This document shows positions 43,793 through 52,930 of a stretch of 64,000 nucleotides of DNA, piece after piece. The notes beneath the pieces were generated by a model. That model had not been told where the DNA came from. It saw only the letters and a program-made list of their open reading frames with translations, and did not search any database. Origin of the DNA: Acinetobacter sp. XS-4 (lineage in GTDB: Bacteria; Pseudomonadota; Gammaproteobacteria; Pseudomonadales; Moraxellaceae); assembly GCF_023920705.1 (NCBI RefSeq), contig NZ_CP094657.1, positions 1,116,001 through 1,180,000 on the forward strand, read 5' to 3'. The position numbers were made by a program, and so were the translations under genes. Every line of letters begins with the position of its first letter. The stretch's first letter is position 1.

Positions 43793-44371
43793 CTTTATAA
43801 ACCCCAATTTAACAATCACTTACTAATTATTTATCCTTACTTTTTAATGATCTAATTTAAAACAAATGTCATTTTGTGTGCTTGACTGCTAAAGGGTAGA
43901 GCACTATCCTTTGCCTGCTGGCCACATTGCCAGTCGGTTTTAGCAGACCGTTCCGAAAAGCATTAAAAGTTAATTCTTTTAGTGACGAACCCTCGTGCCC
44001 CCTCTACGGTGGAACGGGAGGGGGACACCTTCGGGTGTGCTGGGTTTTTTCGGCCAGTCTGCTAACCCCCTTTCGTTCTGCCACCATAATTCTATAAATG
44101 TCTGGCAGAACTCCCAATAAAAAGGAGTTGGCTTTGCACATTCTTAATTTGTTGGCAGCCTTTGCCAAAAGCTATAACGACACGACTTAAACTTTTAAAG
44201 CAGTTTGAATATCTACAAATTTTCAGGCTTTAATTCGTCACGTCTAAAAACTTAGTTCAACAATAAAACTTGAGATGTGCCAAGCACAGTCTTTACGGGC
44301 TTTGCTATGCCTTTTTTTCTCCCAAAAAAGTATCTCATTTAGAAACAACAAGAATTTATAACGGTAAAAAT
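43793..44371 (+). ncRNA. C element copy 2: long structured region upstream of tetR-2
   Basis: Counterpart of the region before tetR-1. Pairings: outer TTAGCAGAC (43940-43948) with GTCTGCTAA (44057-44065); inner CCGAAAA (43953-43959) with TTTTCGG (44047-44053); CATTAAAAG with CTTTTAGTG between them; CCCCCTC / GAGGGGG; ACACC-TTCG-GGTGT, a C(UUCG)G tetraloop on the plus strand; TTCTGCCA with TGGCAGAA (44103-44110); ACTCC / GGAGT; TTGGCA / TGCCAA. The long helices use different bases from copy 1 yet still pair. No gene is credible inside. Confidence 0.6.
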
Positions 44372-44938
44372 ATGCCAAATTTAGTTCTCCCAACGCGTGC
44401 CATAGAAGTTGTTAATACATCCATTCATTTGTTTCACCATCACGGATTTCATACTGTGGGCATTGATCGAATTGTGAAAGAGTCAAAAATTCCAAAAGCG
44501 ACTTTTTATAACTACTTTCACTCTAAAGAGCGGTTTATCGAAATCTGTTTGATTGTGCAAAAAGAACGCTTAAAAGAAAAAGTGATTTCAATTGCTGAAC
44601 ATGTAAATCATACAAATGTGATTGATCAATTAAAGAAACTTTATTTCTTACATACCGATTTAGAAGGGCAGTACTATTTATTGTTTAAAGCCATTTTTGA
44701 AACGAAACTGACCTATCCAAAAGCCTATCAAGTCGCAGTGAGATATAAAACATGGCTAACCAATGAAATCTATAGCCAGCTTAGAACACTCAAAAACGAG
44801 GTGACTTTTCAGGACGCCAAACTATTTTTATATATGATTGAGGGCGCAATTATTCAACTTTTAAGCTCCAATGTGGCAATCGAGCAGGAAAAGGTGCTGG
44901 ACTGTTTTTTGGAAGGAGTTGTGGCTAATAAAAAATGA
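44372..44938 (+). CDS. TetR/AcrR-family regulator (tetR-2), unit 2
   Basis: A 188-residue TetR protein, paralogue of tetR-1 with about half the residues shared. Best-conserved parts are the helix-turn-helix (GFHTVGIDRIVKESKIPKAT) and FYNYFHSKERFIE, plus LYFLHTDLEG. It begins MPNLVLPTRA after an AACGGTAAAA leader, as its paralogue does; an in-frame ATG 34 codons upstream is inside the structured region and is rejected. It is convergent with a LysR gene. Confidence 0.9.
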   Translation: MPNLVLPTRAIEVVNTSIHLFHHHGFHTVGIDRIVKESKIPKATFYNYFHSKERFIEICLIVQKERLKEKVISIAEHVNHTNVIDQLKKLYFLHTDLEGQYYLLFKAIFETKLTYPKAYQVAVRYKTWLTNEIYSQLRTLKNEVTFQDAKLFLYMIEGAIIQLLSSNVAIEQEKVLDCFLEGVVANKK

Positions 44939-44965
44939 ATAGCTGTATGTGATTAAAAAACTAAA

Positions 44966-45832
44966 TTATAGAACTTCATTCATAGCCTGAAAATGTTGCT
45001 TTAATGAGTCTAAGAAAAGCTGAACCTTTTTTGGCGTTTTTGGTCCATACGGTGTAGTTGCATAAAAATGAACCGTTGATGAAAATATATTCTCTGAACA
45101 ATTAATAATAATTCCATCATCTTCATATTTTTTTGCCAAAAAATCGGGAATAAATAAAATACTGTGATTCTTTTGGCAAAAATCTAAAAGAATTTCTATA
45201 TTATTACAAATTAATTGAGGGATTGAATTTATCAGTTTATCTTTTAAATCTGATCTTGAATATAATAATATATTATAATTTCTTAATTCTTCTATGCTTT
45301 TAGGTTTTCCATGTTTATTTAAAAATGCAGTCGTTGCATAAAAGTTTCTTTTATACGTATCTAGTAAAAAGATATTTTGTTCTTTAATTTCCTCATCAAT
45401 TTTTAAAATAATATCAAATTTATTTTCATTGATGTCTATTGAGTTTTCGGAAAATAAAAGATCAATTTCAATATTAGGGTATTGAATTAAAAAATTGGAA
45501 ATAATATCTGAAAAGCATGTTTGTACAAAAGCATGAGGAGCGCTAATTTTTAATATGCCTTCAGGGTACTTTTGATCATAGATGAAATCATTGGCAGCTA
45601 AATCTAATTCTTTAACAATAACTTTACAACGTTGATAAAACTTCTCTCCTGAGCGGGTAAGGTCCATCTTTCTGGTGTTACGTATAAACAATGATGTACT
45701 AAATAGACTTTCTAAATAAAAGATTCTTTTAGAAACTTGATCTCTAGTAATACCTAAATCTCTAGAGGCATGACTAAAATTTCCAGTTTCTACGACACTA
45801 ATGAAAGTATTAATACAGTCTAGTTTATCCAT
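44966..45832 (-). CDS. LysR-family regulator, likely of the DoxX-VOC-porin operon
   Basis: A 288-residue LysR protein: helix-turn-helix FISVVETGNFSHASRDLG then ITRDQVSKRIFYLESLF, and an effector domain from about residue 88. It is divergent from the operon starting at 46161, a typical LysR target layout. The DNA is AT-rich. Effector unknown. Confidence 0.9.
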   Translation of the reverse strand: MDKLDCINTFISVVETGNFSHASRDLGITRDQVSKRIFYLESLFSTSLFIRNTRKMDLTRSGEKFYQRCKVIVKELDLAANDFIYDQKYPEGILKISAPHAFVQTCFSDIISNFLIQYPNIEIDLLFSENSIDINENKFDIILKIDEEIKEQNIFLLDTYKRNFYATTAFLNKHGKPKSIEELRNYNILLYSRSDLKDKLINSIPQLICNNIEILLDFCQKNHSILFIPDFLAKKYEDDGIIINCSENIFSSTVHFYATTPYGPKTPKKVQLFLDSLKQHFQAMNEVL

Positions 45833-46160
45833 TAAATTTTGAAAGGTTAAATTGGCGTGTCGCTAAACTATATTATGATGTTCTACTTATCAATCATTGT
45901 ATCTTTGGGGGATACAGTTTGTATTTAAATAAATATCTAGTAGTTTACATTTATTTTTGATTTTATATAGTCTGTTAATTTTGTTTTTTTAGCGGTGGTA
46001 GATTGTTTAAATAATTATTTTAAATATTTAAATTAAGAATCATTGTTTTTTGAAATATTAATATGTGACTGAAAGAATTAATATTTATATTTTTAATTGA
46101 TATTTTAAATTTTTCATAAATTTCTTGGGTTTAAAAATGAAATATCAATGAGGTAACGAG
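45833..46160. promoter_or_regulatory. Divergent control region lysR / DoxX operon
   Basis: No gene; very AT-rich. The palindrome ATACA-GTT-TGTAT at 45912-45924 has the dyad form of a LysR box and lies close to the lysR start. Confidence 0.45.
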
Positions 46161-46592
46161 ATGAGTGACTTAATTAATAATAATCCTGTGTGGGTAAAAA
46201 AAATCTTATCAATTCATGGATTACTGCCACTTCTTCGACTTGCATTAGTTTCAGCCTATTTAGTCGGTGGAATTAATAAATTAATAGGGTTTCATATGGC
46301 TATTGAGGAGCAGGCGAGTTTCGGTTTACAGCCTGCTTGGCTCTGGGCATCTACGGCTATTTTTATTGAAATTGTTGGCTCGCTCTTGGTTATTTTTAAT
46401 CGTTTTGTCTGGTTAGGAGCTGGGGCTTTAGGCTGCCTAACAGCAATAGCGATGCTGGTTGCAAACGATTTTTGGAATCATACAGGCCCAGCATTTTTTA
46501 GTACGTTTAATAGTTTCTTTGAACATCTCGGTCTCATTGCAGCTCTAGTGATGGTCACCATTCTTTCTAATCAACAAACAAAGTCACAATAA
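46161..46592 (+). CDS. DoxX-family membrane protein
   Basis: A 143-residue inner-membrane protein with four hydrophobic segments in the DoxX pattern (RLALVSAYLVGGINKLIGF, ASTAIFIEIVGSLLVIF). Members act in quinone-linked redox or oxidative-stress complexes; function here is unknown. First gene of a four-gene operon. Confidence 0.88.
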   Translation: MSDLINNNPVWVKKILSIHGLLPLLRLALVSAYLVGGINKLIGFHMAIEEQASFGLQPAWLWASTAIFIEIVGSLLVIFNRFVWLGAGALGCLTAIAMLVANDFWNHTGPAFFSTFNSFFEHLGLIAALVMVTILSNQQTKSQ

Positions 46593-46623
46593 GTTGTAGT
46601 ACTCAATTCTTACGGAGTCTTTT

Positions 46624-47538
46624 ATGCGTAAATCATTATCAGCCTTGCTTTTAAGCACAATGTTAGTGGGCACAAATGTTGCCATTGTTCCTCAAGTTTT
46701 AGCAAAAACAACAACCAGTGTAAAAAGTGAAGCGCCCGGTGTAGCCCCTCAATACGATACAACGCATGTGTATGTTAACCCAGAAGACTTCGATAAATTT
46801 ACCGACAGCTTAGTGGCGACTTTTGGCGGGACTAAATCTAAACAGGGCGTTTTTCAGGTGACTCCAACACCAAGTCAGACCATTTCCCAGCTTGTATTGA
46901 CTCCAGTAGGAACACTGTCTGTATTTGGTTTTAAAACTCCGGTTCCACATCCTTTTGGTTTAGAAAGAACAGGCTATTTAGTCAAAGATATGGATGCAGC
47001 CGTACAGTCTGCTAAAGCAAATGGGGCAGATGTGATTGTGGATGCATTCCCTGACCCGATCGGGCGCGATGCAGTCATCCAATGGCCGGGTGGTGTGAAT
47101 ATGCAGCTCTATTGGCACACGACTAAACCGAGCTATAACAAATTAGAAACTGTTCCAGAAAATCGTATTTATATTTCAAAACAAAGTGCCGATTCTTTTG
47201 TTAAAAAGTTCGTCAACTTCTCGCACGGTAAAGTGGTTTCAGATAACTCAAAAGCGGCTGGTGTAGAAATTGGACGCCCAAATGAAACGTATAGACGTAT
47301 TCGCGTTGAATCTGATTTCGGAAAAATGACAGTGTTGGTCACCGACGGTCATCTTCCATATCCATATGGACACGATATGACGGGTTATGAAGTCAAAAAT
47401 TTATCTGAGACTTTAGATAAAGCGACAAAAGCTGGTGCGACAGTCTTGGTGAATGCCTATAAATCAGAGGGTCGTGAGGCGGCTATGGTACAGTTTCCAG
47501 GTGGTTATATTGCCGAAATCCATGCATCTATCAAGTAA
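46624..47538 (+). CDS. Exported glyoxalase/VOC-like protein
   Basis: A 304-residue protein with a signal peptide ending near residue 28 (VLA). The mature part contains two VOC-like halves, each ending in a similar strand pair: GRDAVIQWPGGVNMQLYW (first) and GREAAMVQFPGGYIAEIHA (second). An exported VOC protein is uncommon. The usual metal ligands are only partly evident, so enzymatic activity is uncertain. Second gene of the operon. Confidence 0.85.
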   Translation: MRKSLSALLLSTMLVGTNVAIVPQVLAKTTTSVKSEAPGVAPQYDTTHVYVNPEDFDKFTDSLVATFGGTKSKQGVFQVTPTPSQTISQLVLTPVGTLSVFGFKTPVPHPFGLERTGYLVKDMDAAVQSAKANGADVIVDAFPDPIGRDAVIQWPGGVNMQLYWHTTKPSYNKLETVPENRIYISKQSADSFVKKFVNFSHGKVVSDNSKAAGVEIGRPNETYRRIRVESDFGKMTVLVTDGHLPYPYGHDMTGYEVKNLSETLDKATKAGATVLVNAYKSEGREAAMVQFPGGYIAEIHASIK

Positions 47539-47635
47539 TTTATTAGCTTAATGATGGATAGAAACCGACACTCATATTGCCTAGGGGCAGTGTGAGTGTA
47601 AAAGACTAAGTCTCTGCAATGACCTATTTATTACC

Positions 47636-49108
47636 ATGGATACCAATATGGCCCAGCCTATTTCTAATGATAGAAACGATCGAATTAACTACTCAGAAAC
47701 TTACCTTAAAATAATTAAAATGAGTTTATTAATGACGGGTAGTTTATTTCTTTATGAATTTGCTCATGCGGAAAATGAGGCTTCAAATACAAATGCATGT
47801 CCAACTCGTCCAAAGATTTCAACGAATCGGTGGCAAGAAAATTGGGATGTTTTAAAAAACCCGTATGTCCCAAAAAAAATAGGGGATAATTTCAAATATA
47901 TACCCTTTGGCACTAATAATTATTTGTCATTGGGTGCGAATATTCGTGAGCGTTTTGAAATCAATAATAATGCGAGATTTGGCAGTGGAAATAATCAAGC
48001 CGATCGCTATTTAATTCAAAGATTACAAGTTCATGCAGATGCCCGTATTGGCGATCATTTACAATTATTTACTCAGCTCAGTGACGCGCGAGCGTTTGAT
48101 AAAAAGAATATTAGCACTACAGATCAGAATAGACTTGATGTAGAGCAAGCTTTTATTGCTTGGGTGAGTCCTTTAAACAATGGAACTTTTAAGTTTAGAG
48201 TGGGCCGTCAAGAGATGGCTTTTGACTTACAGCGTTTTATTTCAAATCGTGAAGGCCCAAACGTTAGGCAAGCCTTTGATGGAATTTGGTCGGGTTATGA
48301 ATATGGCGATTGGAGAGTTTTAGGTTATCTCACCAGACCTGTTCAAATTGAAAAAGATTCAACTTTTAATGACCACTCGAAACGTAATTTAAGTTTTAGC
48401 GGTTTTCGCGTAGATAAACAAAATGTGTGGGAAGGTGAGTTATCTGGTTATTACTCGCGTTATGAACGGGATAATGCATCTTTTACGAGCGTTAAGGGCG
48501 ATGAAATTCGAGACTTATATGACGTTCGTCATATGGGTAAAAAGAATAATATCGATTGGGATGTTGAAAGTATGCTTCAACATGGAAGAATTGGTGGACA
48601 AACTATTCAAGCATGGGGACTCAGTAGTATTACAGGATACACGTTTGCTGACCAAGCTTGGTCACCACGCTTAGGCGTCCAATTTGATATTGCCACAGGC
48701 GATAAAAATGCCAACGATAATGAGCTCAATACTTTTAACCAGCTCTTTGCAAATGGCTCATACTTTACTTTGGCGGGTTACAGTGGCTACAGTAATATTA
48801 TTCACATAAAACCATCTCTGACACTTAAGCCTTCAGATAAACTTACTCTGTTAAGTGCTTTAGGTTTGCAGTGGCGTGAAACCACCAATGATGCAGTTTA
48901 TTTCCAAGGTAATAACAGCATGGCAAACACAGCAGGGCAAGGTTCAAGCTGGACGGGAGCATATATTCAACTGAGAGCAGACCAAAAAATAAATTCTAAC
49001 TTGTCTGTTGCTGCCGAAGGAGTGCACTTTGAAGTCGGAGATACCATTAAGAAAGCAGGTGGGAAAGACTCAAATTATTTAGGTCTTGAACTTAAATATG
49101 CATGGTAA
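47636..49108 (+). CDS. Alginate export (AlgE-like) family outer-membrane porin
   Basis: A 490-residue beta-barrel protein. The N-terminus has a long polar leader before a hydrophobic signal segment (MSLLMTGSLFLYEFAHA), so the true start may be an internal ATG at 47648 or 47720. The alginate_exp hallmarks RLQVHADARIGDHLQLFTQL, GRQEMAFDLQRFISNREGPN and RQAFDGIWSGYEYGDW are clear. It ends in an aromatic residue as barrels do. The family passes many small solutes; alginate is not implied. Confidence 0.88.
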   Translation: MDTNMAQPISNDRNDRINYSETYLKIIKMSLLMTGSLFLYEFAHAENEASNTNACPTRPKISTNRWQENWDVLKNPYVPKKIGDNFKYIPFGTNNYLSLGANIRERFEINNNARFGSGNNQADRYLIQRLQVHADARIGDHLQLFTQLSDARAFDKKNISTTDQNRLDVEQAFIAWVSPLNNGTFKFRVGRQEMAFDLQRFISNREGPNVRQAFDGIWSGYEYGDWRVLGYLTRPVQIEKDSTFNDHSKRNLSFSGFRVDKQNVWEGELSGYYSRYERDNASFTSVKGDEIRDLYDVRHMGKKNNIDWDVESMLQHGRIGGQTIQAWGLSSITGYTFADQAWSPRLGVQFDIATGDKNANDNELNTFNQLFANGSYFTLAGYSGYSNIIHIKPSLTLKPSDKLTLLSALGLQWRETTNDAVYFQGNNSMANTAGQGSSWTGAYIQLRADQKINSNLSVAAEGVHFEVGDTIKKAGGKDSNYLGLELKYAW

Positions 49109-49126
49109 AAATAGAAGAGAAAAGAT

Positions 49127-49747
49127 ATGAACACAGATTTAAAGCAAACTAAAATTGGCCATTATCAAAATTTAAATATTGAACTCGTGACTTGGGACTG
49201 TGCTTCGGCCGAGGTTGAACTTTCCTGTGCTTGTATCTTTGAACATGAAATGAATAACCGTTCTTTTTCGGGTGGTTTGGCACACTTAGATGATGCTCTA
49301 AATGGAAGACTAGATCTGCTACGAAAAAATAACTGGTTTAGCGCGAAATTGAATGATGTTCTTTTAATAAATCAGACTCCCTCAACCATACAAGCATCTA
49401 AAGTTTTACTCATAGGAATGGGGAAACCAGAAGAATTTACATTAGAGAAAATCGAGATCGCGATAAAAACTGCTGTAAAGACAGCGCATCAACTGGAACT
49501 TAAAAGTGTGGCATTTGCGCCGAGTATTTTAGATACAGGTCTGAATCCTCCTGCTGGTTTAAATGAACTCATGCTAAGAAGTTTAAAAGAAGAATTAGAC
49601 AAACATCATCAACTTTATCTGCAAAATTTAGTCAAAAAATCTGAAATTGAAAGATGGGTTTTTGATTCAGGTTTTCAAAATTATGATGCTAAGGCTGAGC
49701 AATATATAGCATCTTTTGCCAAAGTTTTTACTCAAGATGAATTCTGA
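49127..49747 (+). CDS. M17 leucyl aminopeptidase N-terminal-domain protein without catalytic domain
   Basis: A 206-residue protein that matches only the N-terminal macro-like domain of M17 aminopeptidases (LSCACIFEHEMNN, then GGLAHLDDALNGRLDLLRKN, SKVLLIGMGKPEEFTLEKI). The catalytic metal-binding domain is absent and no remnant of it follows. It is the last gene of the DoxX operon. A ligand-binding or regulatory role is possible. Confidence 0.85.
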   Translation: MNTDLKQTKIGHYQNLNIELVTWDCASAEVELSCACIFEHEMNNRSFSGGLAHLDDALNGRLDLLRKNNWFSAKLNDVLLINQTPSTIQASKVLLIGMGKPEEFTLEKIEIAIKTAVKTAHQLELKSVAFAPSILDTGLNPPAGLNELMLRSLKEELDKHHQLYLQNLVKKSEIERWVFDSGFQNYDAKAEQYIASFAKVFTQDEF

Positions 49748-49839
49748 TTTTAAAAACAAAATTCAGTAAAGCATTATAAAAAGAAATATGCTGTTAAATT
49801 AACTGCATCAACCTGAAAGATGCAGTTTAATTATAAATT

Positions 49840-50743
49840 TTAAGAAATTTCTAAAATTTTTTGGGCGATATATAAATCTTGGATCGATAACCCTGAACTA
49901 TCATAAATTGTAATTTGTTGCTGAGATTGCCTACCTTGAACGTTTGTTAAAAGCACATCACCGATATTTATTAACGTTGCAGACTCAGGCGCATGTTGAA
50001 ATTCACCAATAAGTTTAGACAGGACATTAAGATCGCAAAATAAACCACTATGTGAAAATAACTCTGGCGGTAACTCTTGTTTGCCTTGTTTATCTGAACC
50101 CATAGATGAAATATGAGTACCAGCTTTGACCCATTCTGCTTGAAAAAGAGGAGTGTGCGAAGAGGTTGCAGTCACAATAATATCAGCCTGTTCACAAGCA
50201 TCTTTTGCACTCGTGATTTGAAGCTTAACACCTAAGGGTTGAAGGTCTTCTGCCATTTTTTCAGCTTTACTTTGGTTGCGTCCTACTATCAACATCTGTT
50301 CGAAATTTCTAATTCTTGCTAAAGCCTCACATTCATATTTGGCTTGATTTCCTGTACCAAATATCGCTAATACTTTTGAATCTTTTCTTGCTAATACATT
50401 GGTTGCAACTGCATTAGAAGCCGCCGTACGAAATGCATTTACTTTGCCTGCTTCGATGGCTGCTGCCATTTTTCCATTGGCTTGATTAAATAATAAAATA
50501 AGCGCGTTATGTCGAGGCAAACCATTTTTAGGATTATCTTCCCAAAAAGAACCAACTTTAAGGCCAGCTAAGTGCTGAGTCGCCGATGACTTAACGCTAA
50601 AGGTATTTTTGCTATCGGACGCTTGACCATGGATCACAGGAAAACTTTTAGTTTCTGGTTGAGTTGCAGCAATTAAAGCTTGGTAAATCGCATCATAAGC
50701 CAGTTCATGATTGACAAGATTCAGACTCAGAAATAAATCTCAT
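49840..50743 (-). pseudogene. Ornithine cyclodeaminase/mu-crystallin-like reductase with an N-terminal frameshift
   Basis: The intact frame covers 265 residues to the stop with the family's Rossmann motif FGTGNQAKYECEALARI and a FRTAASNAVATNVLAR segment. The family is normally about 310-320 residues. Upstream, a start at 50743 (MRFISESE) reads into a stop after 12 codons, but one base out of frame the expected sequence LVNHELAYDAIYQALIAA continues into the body. A single extra A near 50719 on the plus strand explains it. The relatives include imino-acid reductases such as BhcD. It may be a true pseudogene or a sequencing error. Confidence 0.8.
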
Positions 50744-50855
50744 CACCATCTCCAAAAGTTTATTTAAATTAAGATGCGAATAGGTCAAGAGGCCTGTGTA
50801 TGTGTAATGTCTATCTATGACGTTTTAAAAGAAATCATAGATAGATCTCAGGCTT

Positions 50856-51827
50856 TTATTTCGCTGATAAAAATTCTACATATTTAGAAATATCGACATT
50901 CCCGCCACTAATAATGATGCCTATACGTTTGCCTTTTAACTCATGTTTTAAATTACGCGCAGCAGCAAATCCGAGACAGCCTGTCGGTTCAACGACCATT
51001 TTCATTCTTTCAGCAAAGAACTTCATACAGCTAATCAGGTCTTCATCTTCTACTGTCAAAATGTCATCAACTTTTTGTTGAATAATAGGAAAAGTTAATT
51101 TGCCTAAATATTGAGTTTGAGCACCATCGGCAATCGTTTGTGGGGTATCAATATGGACAATTTCTCCTTTTCTAAAGGACATTTGCCCATCATTTCCTAG
51201 GGCAGGTTCAACACCATATATTTTACAGTTTGGCGAGAGTTTGCGAGCGGATAGGGCAGAACCCGCTAATAACCCCCCACCACCCAAACATACAAAGAGG
51301 TAATCTAAATCGCCTACTTCTTCAAATAACTCTTTTGCGGCAGTTCCTTGACCAGCAATTACATACGGATGGTCATAAGATGGAATGAGTGTCAGGCCAT
51401 TTTTTTCCGCTATATCTTTTCCAATTTGTTCTCGATCTTCTGTATAGCGATCAAATTCAACAATATTGGCTCCATATTCTCGCGTCGCTGCCATTTTTGC
51501 AGCAGGCGCATCTTTAGGCATGATGATAGTTGCCGGAATACCAAGGATTTTTGATGACAGCGCAATGGCTTGTGCATGATTTCCGGAAGAAAAAGCAACT
51601 ACACCAGCTTTTTTTTGAGCCTCATCGAACTGTAGAAGTGCATTCATTGCACCACGAAATTTGAAAGCGCCAATACGCTGAAAATTCTCACATTTAAAGA
51701 ATACTTCTGCTTCGAATTCCTTGTTAACAGTACGTGAAGTTAAAACAGGAGTTTTATTTGCAAAACCTTTTATACGTTCAGCAGCGGCTGTGACATCTTC
51801 ATAAGTTGGAAGGGTTAAATTTTTCAT
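50856..51827 (-). CDS. Threo-3-hydroxyaspartate / threonine-type ammonia-lyase (PLP)
   Basis: A 323-residue PLP enzyme of the serine racemase/threonine dehydratase fold. The PLP lysine is in GAFKFRGAMNA, with the phosphate cup CLGGGGLLAG and the SSGNHAQAIALSS substrate loop. It lacks the regulatory ACT domain of IlvA. It best fits threo-3-hydroxyaspartate ammonia-lyase or the EutB/BhcB types. It pairs with the reductase-like gene downstream: dehydratases of this kind yield imino-acids that such reductases convert to amino acids. Confidence 0.88.
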   Translation of the reverse strand: MKNLTLPTYEDVTAAAERIKGFANKTPVLTSRTVNKEFEAEVFFKCENFQRIGAFKFRGAMNALLQFDEAQKKAGVVAFSSGNHAQAIALSSKILGIPATIIMPKDAPAAKMAATREYGANIVEFDRYTEDREQIGKDIAEKNGLTLIPSYDHPYVIAGQGTAAKELFEEVGDLDYLFVCLGGGGLLAGSALSARKLSPNCKIYGVEPALGNDGQMSFRKGEIVHIDTPQTIADGAQTQYLGKLTFPIIQQKVDDILTVEDEDLISCMKFFAERMKMVVEPTGCLGFAAARNLKHELKGKRIGIIISGGNVDISKYVEFLSAK

Positions 51828-51906
51828 AATTAAACCTAATGCTATTCAATGTTTTTGGATGCAAGATTTCGTATCGCGCAAGGAACACACTAAATATTTA
51901 CCTTGT

Positions 51907-52019
51907 TTAGATAAAATATGTACTTTTAGATAAAATGTCTAATACATTTTTCTAATGTGATAACAATGAGATATAAGATTTTGATTTACATTAAGTTTAA
52001 AATTAGATAAAAAGTCTAA
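51907..52019. promoter_or_regulatory. Repeated operator for the YheO-like regulator
   Basis: The 17-mer TTAGATAAAANGTCTAA, an inverted repeat TTAGA-N7-TCTAA, occurs at 51926-51942 and 52003-52019. A half-copy, TTAGATAAAATATG, begins at 51907. All lie between the divergent ammonia-lyase and regulator genes. Confidence 0.6.
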
Positions 52020-52083
52020 ATTAATATTGGCATACTTCACGCTAGGGTTTGAAATAGTCAGTAAGTCATTTGGAGAAAATAAA

Positions 52084-52707
52084 TTGGGAAATCGCGATAA
52101 ACATTTACTCACTCAACTAGATACAATCGCAAAGGGCTTAAGTGAAACACTATCTCCCTTTTGTGAAGTTGTTGTCCATGACTTAACAAATCCTGAGCAT
52201 GCCATACTCTCCATCCACAATAACTTATCTGGTCGAAAAGTTGGAGATCCGGCAACTGAGTTAGGACTTGCCAGAATCATGTCTCCAGAATTTCCAAATC
52301 TGATTTCAAATTATGCAAATCAGTTTGCTGATGGCCGTCCCGCAAAAAGCACATCTATTGGCATTAAAGATGAAGAGGGCCAGTATGTGGCCGCTTTGTG
52401 TATGAATATTGATTTAACTCTATTTAAAGGCATGCAAAGTGCTTTAGAGCATTTCACTAAAATTGAAACTGATAGTATTGTTGAAAATCTGGAACCGAAT
52501 GGGACTGAAGCAATTCGAAAATATATCGATCAATTTGCCTCAAAACATGCCACTACACCCCGTATGTTAAAACTCAATGAGAGAAAGCAATTAATACATG
52601 AGTTAAAGAATAATGGTTTGTTAGACATTAAAAAGGCTGTAGAGACAGTTGCACAACATTTAGGTATATCAAGAGCGAGTGCTTATTTGTATGTAAAAAA
52701 AACTTAA
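52084..52707 (+). CDS. YheO/DauR-like transcriptional regulator
   Basis: A 207-residue regulator with an N-terminal YheO-like PAS domain (LSPFCEVVVHDLTNPEHAI, KSTSIGIKDEEGQYVAALC) and a C-terminal helix-turn-helix (VETVAQHLGISRASAYLYVKK). Relatives control D-amino acid or hydroxyaspartate catabolism. The TTG start is set by GGAGAA 8 bases upstream; an in-frame TTG 19 codons earlier lacks a ribosome site. It is divergent from the ammonia-lyase gene, its probable target. Confidence 0.88.
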   Translation: MGNRDKHLLTQLDTIAKGLSETLSPFCEVVVHDLTNPEHAILSIHNNLSGRKVGDPATELGLARIMSPEFPNLISNYANQFADGRPAKSTSIGIKDEEGQYVAALCMNIDLTLFKGMQSALEHFTKIETDSIVENLEPNGTEAIRKYIDQFASKHATTPRMLKLNERKQLIHELKNNGLLDIKKAVETVAQHLGISRASAYLYVKKT

Positions 52708-52930
52708 AAGATTCTTTATAATTTATGAGGTTCGAATAGTGTATTTAAACCTGTGTTGAAATGGGTATTACGTAACCTTTGTACTTTTTGAAAGGTTGCT
52801 CTGCCAATTTTTTGTTGCAGAAGCTGTATCTTATTTATCAAAAAACAACTTGTTTATTAAGCATGACTCATTTAAATAATGAAATAGGAATACAACAAGA
52901 ATCTCTGTCGCTTTATGAGGAGGTAGTTAT

